Assembly: GCF_024585285.1 (NCBI RefSeq)
Contig: NZ_CP040755.1
Coordinates: forward strand, 2,852,001 to 2,916,000
Length of the DNA stretch: 64,000 nt
From: Colwellia sp. M166
GTDB lineage: Bacteria > Pseudomonadota > Gammaproteobacteria > Enterobacterales > Alteromonadaceae
Direction of reading: 5' to 3'
Made by a program: the position numbers and the translations under genes. Under the pieces are notes generated by a model, which made no database searches, was not told the DNA's origin, and saw only the letters and a list, made by a program, of their open reading frames with translations. Below are positions 49,880 through 59,667 of the stretch, piece by piece (the first letter of the stretch is position 1; each line of letters begins with the position of its first letter).

Positions 49880-51144
49880 TGTTGAATAACTTAATGGCTT
49901 GGATCGAACAGCGTCTACCTTTGATGGATGCAATGAACAAACATGCGGCACAATACCCAGCGCCAAAGAACTTTAACTTTTGGTATGTATTCGGTATTTT
50001 GGCCAGTGTTGTTTTAGTCAATCAGTTATTAACTGGTGTATGGCTAACAATGAATTATGAACCATCAGGCGATGGTGCATTTGCTTCGGTAGAATATATC
50101 ATGCGTGATGTCGACTACGGTTGGTTATTGCGCTATATGCATTCAACGGGTGCGTCAGCATTCTTTATCGTTGTTTATATGCATATGTTCCGCGGCATGT
50201 TGTACGGCTCTTACCAGAAACCTCGTGAGTTATTGTGGTTATTCGGTATGTTAATCTTTTTAGTTTTAATGGCTGAAGCCTTCATGGGCTACTTATTACC
50301 TTGGGGTAATATGTCGTATTGGGGGGCACAAGTTATTATCTCAATCTTTGGCGCAATCCCCGTGATTGGTGATGACTTAACGCTCTGGATCCGTGGTGAT
50401 TATGTTATCTCTGGCGCGACGCTAAACCGTTTCTTTGCCTTGCATGTCATTGCCTTACCATTAGTGTTAGTTGTGCTAGTTTTCTTACATATTTTAGCGT
50501 TACACGAAGTGGGTTCAAACAATCCTGACGGCACGAACATTAAAAAGCCTAAAGGTAGTGTTCCTCTTGAAGAACAAAGTAAATTTACTTTCCACGAACA
50601 ATACACTAAGAAATACGATATTGTTGATGCGATACCATTTCATCCTTATTACACCGTAAAAGATTTAGTTGCCGTTGTTATTTTCCTTATTGTTTTTTGT
50701 TGGGTGATGTTCTTTGCGCCAGAGGGCGGTGGTTACTTTATGGAAGCGCCAAACTTTGAACCAGCTAACGGCTTGAAAACACCAGAGCATATCGCACCGG
50801 TTTGGTATTTTGGTCCATTCTATACCATTTTACGTATTATTCCTGATAAGCTTTTAGGCGCTATTGGTATGTTTGGTGCTATTATCACCTTGTTTATGTT
50901 GCCTTGGTTTGATCGTGGTACGGTTAAATCATTACGCTACCGTTGTACTGCTCATACCGTTAACCTTGTGCAATTCGCCATTTGTTTTATCATTTTGGGT
51001 GTTTTGGGGACATTACCTGCAACCCCACTGAATAATATGATTGGTACTATTGCTAGTTTCGGTTACTTTGGCTTTTTCGTTGCGCTATGGATATACAGTA
51101 AAAATGAAAAAACTAAGCCAGTTCCAGAGAGGGTAACAGGATAA
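49879..51144 (+). CDS. petB: Ubiquinol-cytochrome c reductase, cytochrome b subunit
   Basis: A 421-residue integral membrane protein with about eight helices. Haem ligands are in YMHSTGASAFFIVVYMHMFRG and RFFALHVIALPLVLVVLVFLHILALHE (each helix holds two His). The quinol-oxidation PEWY-type motif is PVWYFGPFY. This is a fused, full-length cytochrome b, not the split b6/subunit IV type. Overlaps petA and petC by 1 bp each. Confidence 0.97.
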   Translation: MLNNLMAWIEQRLPLMDAMNKHAAQYPAPKNFNFWYVFGILASVVLVNQLLTGVWLTMNYEPSGDGAFASVEYIMRDVDYGWLLRYMHSTGASAFFIVVYMHMFRGMLYGSYQKPRELLWLFGMLIFLVLMAEAFMGYLLPWGNMSYWGAQVIISIFGAIPVIGDDLTLWIRGDYVISGATLNRFFALHVIALPLVLVVLVFLHILALHEVGSNNPDGTNIKKPKGSVPLEEQSKFTFHEQYTKKYDIVDAIPFHPYYTVKDLVAVVIFLIVFCWVMFFAPEGGGYFMEAPNFEPANGLKTPEHIAPVWYFGPFYTILRIIPDKLLGAIGMFGAIITLFMLPWFDRGTVKSLRYRCTAHTVNLVQFAICFIILGVLGTLPATPLNNMIGTIASFGYFGFFVALWIYSKNEKTKPVPERVTG

Positions 51145-51842
51145 TGAAAAAATTTATTTTAGCAGTTTTAGCTATGCTACCTATGTTAGCCTTAGCGGCT
51201 GGCTCTAGCTTGCATTTAGATGAAGCCAACAATGATTTAACGGATAAAGCCTCATTAAAACGTGGTTTTGAAGCTTACATTAATAATTGCTTAGCTTGTC
51301 ATGAACTTAAATATCAGCGTTACAATCGTACTTTTGCAGATCTAGGTATTTCTGATGAAGACGGCGTAGCTAATTATATGTATACCGGTGAAAAAGTCGG
51401 TGACCATATTACTAATACGATGCCGGCGAAAGAAGCTGCTAAGTGGTTTGGTAGTACACCACCAGATTTAACACTTGAAGCACGTTTTAGAAGCCCTGAT
51501 TGGATCTACACTTATTTGCGTTCTTTTTATGTTGATGAAAGCCGCCCATTTGGTGTTAACAATAAAGTTTTTAAAGATGTGGGTATGCCACACGTATTAC
51601 AAAACCTCCAAGGGGTTCGTACAATAGATGAACACGGTAATTTGTCTGAAGCTACTGGCGGTTCAATGACCACAGAAGAATATGACGAATTTGCTCGTGA
51701 TTTAGCTAATTTCTTGGAGTATACCGGTGAACCAAATAAACTTGAACGCGAAAGCATGGGTTATTGGGTTATTGGTTTCTTATTTATCCTGCTATTCTTT
51801 TCTTACTTATTGAAGAAAGAATACTGGAGAGATGTACACTAG
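51144..51842 (+). CDS. petC: Ubiquinol-cytochrome c reductase, cytochrome c1 subunit
   Basis: A 232-residue exported c-type cytochrome. Signal peptide to about residue 19. Haem c attaches at Cys49 and Cys52 with His53 as ligand (NNCLACHELKY). The distal Met is probably in VGMPHVL. One C-terminal helix (YWVIGFLFILLFFSYLL) anchors it. Completes the petABC bc1 complex; a terminator follows. Confidence 0.97.
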   Translation: MKKFILAVLAMLPMLALAAGSSLHLDEANNDLTDKASLKRGFEAYINNCLACHELKYQRYNRTFADLGISDEDGVANYMYTGEKVGDHITNTMPAKEAAKWFGSTPPDLTLEARFRSPDWIYTYLRSFYVDESRPFGVNNKVFKDVGMPHVLQNLQGVRTIDEHGNLSEATGGSMTTEEYDEFARDLANFLEYTGEPNKLERESMGYWVIGFLFILLFFSYLLKKEYWRDVH

Positions 51843-51884
51843 TTATTAATGTTATATAGCACAGTGTAAATGTTAGATATTACT

Positions 51885-51917
51885 GGGGGCTTTGGCCCCC
51901 TTTGTTAGTTTTTTTAA
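51885..51917 (+). terminator. Terminator of petABC
   Basis: GGGGGC (51885-51890), TTTG loop, GCCCCC (51895-51900), followed by a T-rich tract to about 51917. It separates petC from sspA. Confidence 0.85.
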
Positions 51918-51939
51918 TTAAGAATTTTTTGGAGGCATT

Positions 51940-52581
51940 ATGGCCATAGCCGCAAACAAACGCTCTGTTATGACTTTATATTCGCATGCAGATGATATGT
52001 ATAGTCATCAAACCCGCATCGTGTTGGCAGAGAAGGGTGTCGGTGTTGACATCCATTTGGTTGACTTAGCCAATTTACCAGAGGATTTACTTGATTTGAA
52101 TCCTTATGGCACTGTGCCGACGTTAATTGATCGTGACTTAGCACTTTATGAAGCATCAATCATTATTGAATACTTGGATGAACGTTTTCCGCATCCACCA
52201 TTGATGCCAGTATATCCAGTGTCTCGCGGTCGTAGTCGTTTAATGATGTATCGTATGGAGCAAGATTGGTATAGTCTTGCGAAAACCATCTATAACGGAC
52301 CTGCGGATGCTGCAGCAAAAGCCCGCCAAGAATTGAAAGAAAGTTTATTAAGTGTTGCGCCTATTTTGAATGAAGCGCCTTACTTTATGAGTGAAGAGTT
52401 TAGCTTAGTTGATTGTTACTTAGCACCGTTACTGTGGCGTTTACCTGTTATGGGTATTGAGCTTGAAGGTCAAGGTTCAAAAGAACTTAAGTCATACATG
52501 TTGAAAGTGTTTGAACGTGAGTCCTTTCAAGCGTCATTAACCGAGTCTGAGCGTGAATTACGCTTTGGCGCTCCGGTTTAA
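51940..52581 (+). CDS. sspA: Stringent starvation protein A
   Basis: A 213-residue GST-fold protein without GST activity that binds RNA polymerase and modifies transcription in stationary phase. Family segments include MTLYSHADDMYSHQTRIVLAEK, LNPYGTVPTLIDRDLALYE and the surface-pocket PHPP-type motif RFPHPPLMPVYP needed for polymerase binding. GGAGG precedes the ATG. Located after petC and 11 bp before sspB, the common order in this group. Confidence 0.95.
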   Translation: MAIAANKRSVMTLYSHADDMYSHQTRIVLAEKGVGVDIHLVDLANLPEDLLDLNPYGTVPTLIDRDLALYEASIIIEYLDERFPHPPLMPVYPVSRGRSRLMMYRMEQDWYSLAKTIYNGPADAAAKARQELKESLLSVAPILNEAPYFMSEEFSLVDCYLAPLLWRLPVMGIELEGQGSKELKSYMLKVFERESFQASLTESERELRFGAPV

Positions 52582-52592
52582 AGACGCTAGAG

Positions 52593-53072
52593 ATGAGTAA
52601 TGAGATGACATCGAACAAGCCTTATATCGTTAAGGCTTTTTATGACTGGATTTCTGATAATGGCTTAACACCTTACATTGTTGTTGATGTCAGTGTTTAT
52701 GGTGTTATGGTGCCTATGTCATATGTTAACGATGGCCAAATTGTCTTGAATGTTTCAGCATCGGCGGTAGGTAGTATCGCTATGGGTGAACTATCGATTG
52801 AACTGAGTGCTCGTTTTGGTGGTAAGCTTGAGCATATGAGCGTGCCTTATGGTGCTGTAGCTGCTATTTATGCCAAAGAAAATGGTGCAGGAACATCGTT
52901 AGCGATTGAACATCCTGAGCCGGATACTATGGTTGAAAAGCTCGAGCCATCACCGATTATGTCTACGGTAAAATCTGTAGGTAATGAAACTGATACTAAG
53001 GCGTCAATTAAGCCGCAAGGTGCTCAAGCATCGAAAGCTAAAAAACCTAGCTTGTCAGTAGTGAAAAAATAG
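52593..53072 (+). CDS. sspB: ClpXP adaptor SspB
   Basis: A 159-residue adaptor that delivers ssrA-tagged proteins to ClpXP. The folded domain (about 8-110) has KPYIVKAFYDWISDNGLTPYI and ISFxARFGG-type segment IELSARFGGKLEHMSVPYGAV. An unstructured linker leads to the C-terminal ClpX-binding tail KKPSLSVVKK, similar to the RGGRPALRVVK tail of E. coli. Confidence 0.94.
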   Translation: MSNEMTSNKPYIVKAFYDWISDNGLTPYIVVDVSVYGVMVPMSYVNDGQIVLNVSASAVGSIAMGELSIELSARFGGKLEHMSVPYGAVAAIYAKENGAGTSLAIEHPEPDTMVEKLEPSPIMSTVKSVGNETDTKASIKPQGAQASKAKKPSLSVVKK

Positions 53073-53110
53073 CCAAGGTTAAGTTTAATACCAACTTATT
53101 TAAGCAAACA

Positions 53111-53141
53111 AAAAAAGGTAAGCATCATGCTTACCTTTTTT
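53111..53141. terminator. Bidirectional terminator between sspB and hemL
   Basis: AAAAAAGGTAAGC (53111-53123), ATCAT loop, GCTTACCTTTTTT (53129-53141): a 13-bp perfect hairpin usable in both directions. Confidence 0.92.
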
Positions 53142-53156
53142 GTTATAGTCATTCGC

Positions 53157-54440
53157 TTATAATTGCGCAAAACAGCGATCAGCAGCAGCTAAGGTAAACT
53201 CAATTTCCTCGTCACCATGAGCGGTTGATAAGAAGCCGGCTTCAAATGCAGAAGGAGCAAGATAAATACCTTCTTCCAGCATTAAATGAAAGAAGCGCTT
53301 GAACTTTTCACCATCACAGGCTGTTGCTTGAGCAAAGCAAGTAACGTGCTCTTCTTCAGTAAAGAAAAAGCCAAACATAGCACCAACGTAGTTAATTGAT
53401 AGTGAAATGCCATTGCGCTCTGCGGCGGCTTTTAAGCCCATGGCTAGCTTTTCCGTGGCATCACTGAGCTGTTGATGTTTATTGCCTTTAGTTAACTCAT
53501 TAAGTGAAGCTAAACCCGCTGCCATAGCAATAGGGTTACCGGATAATGTTCCGGCCTGATAAACAGGACCAACGGGGGCAATGTAATCCATTATTTCTTT
53601 TTTGCCACCAAATGCGCCTACTGGCATACCACCACCGATAACTTTACCTAAGGTGGTTAAATCTGGCACGATGTTATAATGTGCTTGCGCACCACCTAAT
53701 GCGACACGAAAGCCGGTCATAACTTCATCAAAGATCAAAACGCTTTGGTATTGATCGCAAACGGCACGTAAGCCCTCTAAAAATCCTTCTACAGGAGGCA
53801 CACAATTCATGTTTCCGGCAACGGGCTCAACAATAATACAGGCAATTTCATCGCCAAATTTAGTAAAAATTTCTTTTACTTCATCAAGATTGTTGTAACT
53901 AACTGTGAGGGTGTGTTTAGCCACATCATCAGGAATTCCTGGTGAGCTAGGTACGCCCATTGTTAGCATGCCAGAGCCGGCTTTTACTAATAGCGAGTCA
54001 GCATGACCATGGTAACAACCTTCAAACTTCAATATTTTATCACGGCCAGTAAAACCACGAGCAAGTCTTATGGCACTCATAGTGGCCTCAGTACCTGAGC
54101 TGACCATGCGCAGTTTTTCCATTGAAGGCACGATTTCACGCACCTTCTCTGCCATGGTTATTTCTAATTCTGTTGGCGCACCAAAACTCAGGCCATTTTG
54201 TGCAGTTTCAATAACCGCTTGAAGAATAGCGGGATGATTATGGCCTAAAATCATGGGTCCCCATGAACCAACATAGTCGACATACTTTTTGCCTTCAGCA
54301 TCGAAAACATAAGCGCCTTGAGCTTTTTTAATAAACACTGGCGTACCACCGACACCATTAAAGGCACGAACCGGCGAATTTACACCGCCGGGAATAATAT
54401 CTTGGGCTGCATTAAATAACTGCTGTGAATTTTTTGTCAT
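53157..54440 (-). CDS. hemL: Glutamate-1-semialdehyde 2,1-aminomutase
   Basis: A 427-residue PLP aminotransferase-fold enzyme producing 5-aminolevulinate for haem via the C5 pathway. The Schiff-base Lys266 is in [35 protein letters not shown] at the start and [15 protein letters not shown] are family signatures. It lies 45 bp downstream of pyrB on the same strand. hemJ, the late protoporphyrinogen oxidase, is about 2.2 kb away. Confidence 0.97.
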   Translation of the reverse strand: MTKNSQQLFNAAQDIIPGGVNSPVRAFNGVGGTPVFIKKAQGAYVFDAEGKKYVDYVGSWGPMILGHNHPAILQAVIETAQNGLSFGAPTELEITMAEKVREIVPSMEKLRMVSSGTEATMSAIRLARGFTGRDKILKFEGCYHGHADSLLVKAGSGMLTMGVPSSPGIPDDVAKHTLTVSYNNLDEVKEIFTKFGDEIACIIVEPVAGNMNCVPPVEGFLEGLRAVCDQYQSVLIFDEVMTGFRVALGGAQAHYNIVPDLTTLGKVIGGGMPVGAFGGKKEIMDYIAPVGPVYQAGTLSGNPIAMAAGLASLNELTKGNKHQQLSDATEKLAMGLKAAAERNGISLSINYVGAMFGFFFTEEEHVTCFAQATACDGEKFKRFFHLMLEEGIYLAPSAFEAGFLSTAHGDEEIEFTLAAADRCFAQL

Positions 54441-54485
54441 AATATTCTACTCGTTGTTAACGTAATCTATCTATTAAGATTGAAA

Positions 54486-55496
54486 TCAGTATTTGTTGGT
54501 GTGCCAAGTGACAGGCTTTTCATAATGACTAAGTCTATTCTCAACACCTAAACTTAAGGCAAATAACGCCATACGAACCAGTACGCCATTTTGTGCTTGT
54601 CGAAATATGGCTAAATTATCTAAATCATTTAGATCAATATCGAGCTCATTAGCTTCAGCACGAGAATCTCGCGGTAATGGATGCATTATTACGGTATGTT
54701 TGTGGCAGTATTGCTGGTAAACCGTTTTGTTTAAGCTGAAATGGCCTCGGTATAAATCGGCTTCATCCTTACTGGCAAAACGCTCTTGTTGAATACGCGT
54801 CTGATAGATAACATCACAAGCTAAATGGCCTTCGATTTTGTCAGCCATCACTACTTGATGTCCAGCATCAGATAAAGTAGCAACAACACTATCTGGCATT
54901 TGTAATGCTTGGGGGGCAATCATAGTAACTTTTATATTGTTGTATAAGCTCAATAACTTTGATAATGAATGTACTGTTCTACCATGTTTTAAATCACCCA
55001 TTAAAACGATATTTAAGCCATCTAAGCCCATGTCGTAGCGCGCCATTTCAGACTGGATAGTAAATAAATCAAGTAATGCTTGGGTTGGGTGTTCATTAGC
55101 ACCATCACCACCGTTGATCACGGGAACACTGCTGCCTTTGGCAAACTCTGCAACTGAGTGCATTGTTGGATGTCGCATGGTAATAACGTCGGAATAACCA
55201 CTAATGACACGGGCAGTGTCAAATAAAGATTCACCTTTTGACAGTGAAGAGTTCTCCTGACCAACGGTTTCTCGGACAAAACCACCTAATAAATTAAAAG
55301 CGGTACCAAAGCTGACACGAGTACGAGTACTCGGCTCAAAGAATAAGTTACTTAATATGGCACCTTCAAGCACATGGCAACGTTTTTTTCGCATGGCGTA
55401 GGGTGCCATTAAGGTTGAGATCTCTAAAATACGGGAAATACTCTCTCTATCGAATTGTGATACAGATAGGATATGGTTGCCTTCAAATTTCATCAT
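54486..55496 (-). CDS. pyrB: Aspartate carbamoyltransferase catalytic subunit
   Basis: A 336-residue ATCase catalytic chain. The carbamoyl-phosphate loop is FFEPSTRTRVSF, aspartate-domain residues are in HPTQALLDLFTI and GDLKHGRTVHSL, and the moving loop is MHPLPRDSRAEANELD. The sequence type is close to that of Pseudoalteromonas/Vibrio enzymes. No pyrI regulatory gene follows; hemL does. Two Met codons allow a start one residue later. Confidence 0.94.
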   Translation of the reverse strand: MMKFEGNHILSVSQFDRESISRILEISTLMAPYAMRKKRCHVLEGAILSNLFFEPSTRTRVSFGTAFNLLGGFVRETVGQENSSLSKGESLFDTARVISGYSDVITMRHPTMHSVAEFAKGSSVPVINGGDGANEHPTQALLDLFTIQSEMARYDMGLDGLNIVLMGDLKHGRTVHSLSKLLSLYNNIKVTMIAPQALQMPDSVVATLSDAGHQVVMADKIEGHLACDVIYQTRIQQERFASKDEADLYRGHFSLNKTVYQQYCHKHTVIMHPLPRDSRAEANELDIDLNDLDNLAIFRQAQNGVLVRMALFALSLGVENRLSHYEKPVTWHTNKY

Positions 55497-55548
55497 AGGT
55501 AATGCCTAAATTATTGCAATCATTAGCAAGGTAGAGAATTTTCGCACC

Positions 55549-55598
55549 TTGGTTGTTTTCATCGTTTTGTCGGTTATTGCTTTTGAGTCAACAACCAA
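55549..55598 (-). promoter_or_regulatory. Stem-loop in the pyrB upstream region
   Basis: TTGGTTGTT (55549-55557) and AACAACCAA (55590-55598) are a perfect 9-bp inverted repeat with a 32-nt loop, 50-100 bp upstream of the pyrB ATG. It has no T tract, so it is not a standard attenuator terminator. It may be a leader structure or operator. Confidence 0.3.
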
Positions 55599-55748
55599 AT
55601 TTGCTGCGAAATATAGCACAAAAGTTAAATGCTGAGAATGTATTATCTTGATTTGAAGTAACAAAATAGGCTAAGTTTAGCCATGAGGTAAATATCCGTA
55701 CACTAGAGTGTTAGTTGCAGTGATTAAAGAAGTTAGGGATTGATTAAT

Positions 55749-56618
55749 ATGCGGATGTTACTAATATCACCACTACTAATTGTTATGCTGATCAGTAGTA
55801 TGTGTGCAGATGCTACTGATGTGGTCCGTTATAACATTTCTGAGACCTACCCTGAGGCCAAACAAGCGTATTATATTGATTTACTGACCTTGATCTTAGC
55901 AGCTTCAAGCGAGCAATATGGCGACTTTAAACTGAGCCCAGTGCTCTTAGATATGTCACAAGGTAGAGCTTCCGCTATGCTGCAGCAAGGGCGAACTATT
56001 GATGTTGCTTGGCGCATGACATCGCAAGCCTTAGAGCAAGATCTGCAGGCGATCTATATACCATTATTAAAAGGTCTTATGGGAGTGCGTATTGCTGTTA
56101 TTCGTAAAAGTGATAGCGCCATTTTTTCATCTGATGTAACGCTCGATAAATTAAAGAAAATGTCACTTGGTCAAGGCTACGATTGGCCTGATAGCGATAT
56201 TTTACGTGCAAATGGTTTTGATGTGATTGAAGGGCGGGGATTTTCATTGTTAACCATGCTAGAAAAACACCGTTTTGATTATTTTCCTAGAGCGATACAT
56301 GAACCTTGGTTGGAGATAGCGGATAAGGAGCACTTAGCGGTTGAACAACATTTTTTATTAAGGTATCCAGCACCAATGTATTTTTTTACTAAGAAAGAAA
56401 ATCGTCGTCTGGCACAGAGAATAGAATACGGTTTTACTCGCATAGTTGACTCGGGGGCATTTGAACAATTTTTTTTTCAGCACCCAGTAACACAAAATAT
56501 GTTTCTAAAAGCCAATTTGCCACAACGTAAGGTTTTTATGTTAGATAACCCTTTATTATCAGATAAAAGTCGAGCGATATTGAGCAATAAATCATTGTGG
56601 CTAGACTGCTTTCACTAG
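55749..56618 (+). CDS. Periplasmic substrate-binding-protein-like protein, family 3
   Basis: A 289-residue exported protein of the solute-binding family 3 fold. The signal peptide is MRMLLISPLLIVMLISSMCADA. The pattern of two lobes is visible (LLTLILAASSEQYG, then DVAWRMTSQALEQDL, then LAQRIEYGFTRIVDSG near the end). No transporter genes are adjacent, and DVAWRMTS replaces the usual ligand-binding arginine block, so it may be a sensor-associated or orphan binding protein. The TTG at 55740 is rejected; AGGG at 55735-55738 fits the ATG at 55749. Confidence 0.72.
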   Translation: MRMLLISPLLIVMLISSMCADATDVVRYNISETYPEAKQAYYIDLLTLILAASSEQYGDFKLSPVLLDMSQGRASAMLQQGRTIDVAWRMTSQALEQDLQAIYIPLLKGLMGVRIAVIRKSDSAIFSSDVTLDKLKKMSLGQGYDWPDSDILRANGFDVIEGRGFSLLTMLEKHRFDYFPRAIHEPWLEIADKEHLAVEQHFLLRYPAPMYFFTKKENRRLAQRIEYGFTRIVDSGAFEQFFFQHPVTQNMFLKANLPQRKVFMLDNPLLSDKSRAILSNKSLWLDCFH

Positions 56619-56680
56619 GGGCTGTTGATCTTTCAATTTATAGCAGAGGCTAAAATAAAAGCTTAACAGACCCTAGCGGT

Positions 56681-57112
56681 TTAAAACGGTTTTACATAAG
56701 CTAGTATGATAACAACAAATAATATAATGACAGGTATCTCATTAAAAAATCGATAAAACTTACCTGAACGAGTATTTTTGTCGGCGGCAAATGTTTTGAC
56801 TAATTTAAAACAATAACCATGATAAATAAGTAATAGCACAACGAGTGTGATTTTTATATGTAGCCACTTTGCCGCGACAAACCATGGGTAACCATATTGA
56901 TAAATAATTGCGATGCCCAATAAAACCGTAAAAATAGCAAAGGGCGTGACAAAGAAGAGTAATCGACGTTCCATGCCCTTAAGTTGTTGGTGTACTAATG
57001 GCTCATTTGATTCGGCGTGGTTAACAAAAATGCGTGGTAAATAAAAAATACCCGCAAACCACGCGACCATAAAAATCACATGAAATGCTTTAAGCCAAAG
57101 AATGCTATTCAT
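56681..57112 (-). CDS. hemJ: Protoporphyrinogen IX oxidase HemJ
   Basis: A 143-residue membrane protein with four helices, UPF0093 family. The conserved histidine/arginine face is KAFHVIFMVAWFAGIFYLPR at the start, and KWLHIKITLVVLLLIYHGY holds a second conserved His and Lys. HemJ oxidises protoporphyrinogen IX in bacteria without HemG or HemY. Its ATG overlaps the TAA of the ClC gene by 1 bp (TAATG), so it is probably translationally coupled to it. Confidence 0.88.
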   Translation of the reverse strand: MNSILWLKAFHVIFMVAWFAGIFYLPRIFVNHAESNEPLVHQQLKGMERRLLFFVTPFAIFTVLLGIAIIYQYGYPWFVAAKWLHIKITLVVLLLIYHGYCFKLVKTFAADKNTRSGKFYRFFNEIPVIILFVVIILAYVKPF

Positions 57113-58800
57113 TAGTTAGTTTTTCCTTTCAATAAATAAGAACGAATGGTATCAAAGGGTATTATACCCATAATTTCATTTGGATTATCTTGATATATAT
57201 ACACTCCGCCAGCTCTTTTCTTTACCAGTAATAAATAGGCTTCGGCTAATGTCGATTGACTATGTAGTGGGATCAGAGTGTGCTTTTCTATTGTCGGTTT
57301 AGCGTCAATTTTGATTCGGCTGGCTTGATAAAAAACAAACTGTGTTGACTCATCAGGCTGAATTAATTGACAAATAACGTGCTGCTGTGAGGTTTGATTT
57401 GATAATAGCTCAGTAATTGAATCCTCATCAGCTTGCTGCAATAAGGTAATATTTTCTTCCATTACGCCAATAACGCCGATGCGCTGTAAGGACTTTTCAA
57501 TTGGTGGCCGGCGATATGCCAAGCCTTGAACTTCTAACTGCAAGATAAAAATTGAACGGTTACCAAAAAATTGCCCAGAAGCAATACAAGCACTAGTGAT
57601 AACAATCATTGCCGGAATAATAATTTCAATTTGATTAGAAAGCTCTACCACACAAAGTAGTGCAGCTAAGGGAGCATTGAGTGTTGCCGCCATAAAACCA
57701 GCCATACCCATTAAGGCAAAATCGCTGGCAGAAATATCGCCGGCCATAAAATGCACTGCGATCATGGAGCCACACGTACCGGCAATGGCGCCAATACCTA
57801 AAATAGGGCCAATAATGCCTCCAGGTATCCCTAAACCAAGCGCCATAATAGTCATGATCATTTTGGCTATTAATAAGCCGATTAATAGCTGTAATTCGAC
57901 ATTATTTTGTAGAGAGAAATTTATTGCACTTAGGTCAGTACCCATGGCATAAGGCACGGCGTAGCCAAGTGCGCCAGTAATAAATGCTGCGGTAAGTATA
58001 CGGGGAACAATATGAAAGCGCGCACTGTGCTTGATCACCAATATTAAATAACGATTAAAGACAAAGGCAATCACACCCAAGGCAATACCGAGTAAGGCCA
58101 ATATTAAATAATGGTCTTTGGTTAATGTTATCACGCTGAAATAACCAAATTCATGGTTTGGCCCAAAAATGCTACTGGTGGTCATTGAACCGACAATGGC
58201 AGCAATCATTACTGGGATAAAGATATGAACTTTATATTCACGTAAAATAACTTCCATAACAAATAATACAGCCGCTACCGGGGTATTGAAACAAGCGGCT
58301 ATACCAGCAGCAATACCACAAGCACTTAAGCTGCGAATAGCGTTGTAAGGTAAATTCAACTTATTACCTATATAGCTGCTGCATGCCGCACCTAAGTGTA
58401 CCGCAGGACCTTCTCTACCAACTGAGAAACCAGCAGCAAGTGCTATGGTACTACCAATAAATTGATTGATAGTATTACGTAAAGGCATAACGCCATTGGC
58501 AATTTTTAAGCGATGTAAAACATAGGGAATACCACTACGGATATATTTGTAACCGGTTAACCAAGCAAAGAAGAGGATAATAACCGCGCCAATAATTGGT
58601 AATTGGAAACGACTTAAAGCCGTTAAGCTGTTATAATTGTCTTTCTCGCGTAGAAAGAATAACTGAATGCCTTCGATGGCAAAAATAAATAACACAACTA
58701 ACAAAGCAGATGCAAAACCACCAATTGCAGCTAATAAACAGAGTTGCCATGATGTTTGTGGTAGCGCAAGGCGCTTTTTTAGCTGGACTATTGTCTTCAT
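57112..58800 (-). CDS. ClC-family chloride channel/antiporter with C-terminal CBS domains
   Basis: A 562-residue membrane protein. The selectivity motifs are RSGIPYV (88-94), GREGP with gating Glu130 (GFSVGREGPAVHLG) and the GIPGGIIGPILGIGA helix end. About 430 residues of membrane domain are followed by a CBS pair (about 440-560). The second, proton-side glutamate of true antiporters could not be assigned with certainty, so channel versus exchanger is open. Upstream partner of hemJ in a two-gene unit. GTG/TTG alternatives were not needed; the ATG at 58800 aligns well. Confidence 0.9.
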   Translation of the reverse strand: MKTIVQLKKRLALPQTSWQLCLLAAIGGFASALLVVLFIFAIEGIQLFFLREKDNYNSLTALSRFQLPIIGAVIILFFAWLTGYKYIRSGIPYVLHRLKIANGVMPLRNTINQFIGSTIALAAGFSVGREGPAVHLGAACSSYIGNKLNLPYNAIRSLSACGIAAGIAACFNTPVAAVLFVMEVILREYKVHIFIPVMIAAIVGSMTTSSIFGPNHEFGYFSVITLTKDHYLILALLGIALGVIAFVFNRYLILVIKHSARFHIVPRILTAAFITGALGYAVPYAMGTDLSAINFSLQNNVELQLLIGLLIAKMIMTIMALGLGIPGGIIGPILGIGAIAGTCGSMIAVHFMAGDISASDFALMGMAGFMAATLNAPLAALLCVVELSNQIEIIIPAMIVITSACIASGQFFGNRSIFILQLEVQGLAYRRPPIEKSLQRIGVIGVMEENITLLQQADEDSITELLSNQTSQQHVICQLIQPDESTQFVFYQASRIKIDAKPTIEKHTLIPLHSQSTLAEAYLLLVKKRAGGVYIYQDNPNEIMGIIPFDTIRSYLLKGKTN

Positions 58801-58859
58801 ATTGAGTTATTTTTATTGGGCATACTTACAGACCTTTTGGATATCATAATACTTTTCAA

Positions 58860-59603
58860 ATGAATTGGTTAGCAAAAATAAATCTCAGTACTATGGTAAT
58901 GCGCTTGGGGGCATTTCGCTCGGCAATTTTGCTATTAGCAATTGTTGTCATTTCATTATTTTGTGGCTATCGGTTAGGTAATTTCTATCATAGTTATCAA
59001 AATCAGACTTTAGCGCAGCAACAAGCACGATTAGATTTCCTCTATCAGCAATTAGTTGAAAAAACCAAACGCATTAATACACTCGATGTTGAGCTGGAAG
59101 TTGAGCGTATGGCCAATCAACGCAGCCAAAAAATGTTAAAATCTATTGAGCAAGAGCACTTTCAAGTTAAAAAAGAGTTGGCGTTTTATGAAAAAGTTAT
59201 GGCACCAGAAAAAGCGGCGAATGGCTTAGTGATTGATAATGTCAACTTAACCAAAACAGAAAGTCCGTTTCACTATCGTTTTCAAGTGGTGTTAGTCCAA
59301 CAGTTATTACGTAAACGCTACGCGAAAGGTTTTATCGAGCTATCGATTAACGGCAGTTTAGATAATAAACCGACCCGTATTCCATTATCGGAATTATCAA
59401 CACTAACAAAGAAAGATTTATCCTTTAGTTTTCAATATTTTCAGGTCATTAATGGCGAGTTAACCTTACCTGATAACTTTATTCCTGAAAGCATTAATGT
59501 GGCAGCAATTTTGCCAAAGGGTAAATGGCAGGAATACAATCGCATTGATCAGAGCCAAGCTTGGTTGAAAATTATTGATAATAATTCACAGAGTTCACCA
59601 TAA
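58860..59603 (+). CDS. Single-pass membrane protein with coiled coil (DUF6776-like)
   Basis: A 247-residue protein. One helix (AILLLAIVVISLFCGYRLG, about 21-39) is followed by a coiled coil (about 45-120; QLVEKTKRINTLDVELEVERM) and a beta-rich C-terminal part (FHYRFQVVLVQQLLRK and LSFSFQYFQVINGELTLP). I believe it belongs to DUF6776, a family common beside erpA in Alteromonadales, but that name is from memory. Function unknown; topology suggests an envelope scaffold. 55 bp upstream of the erpA region. Confidence 0.7.
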   Translation: MNWLAKINLSTMVMRLGAFRSAILLLAIVVISLFCGYRLGNFYHSYQNQTLAQQQARLDFLYQQLVEKTKRINTLDVELEVERMANQRSQKMLKSIEQEHFQVKKELAFYEKVMAPEKAANGLVIDNVNLTKTESPFHYRFQVVLVQQLLRKRYAKGFIELSINGSLDNKPTRIPLSELSTLTKKDLSFSFQYFQVINGELTLPDNFIPESINVAAILPKGKWQEYNRIDQSQAWLKIIDNNSQSSP

Positions 59604-59667
59604 TACTTGATTAAAACAGTCAAGTTTAAGATAATCGTCCTAGTTCATTCGTTTTAAGTTGAGTTTT

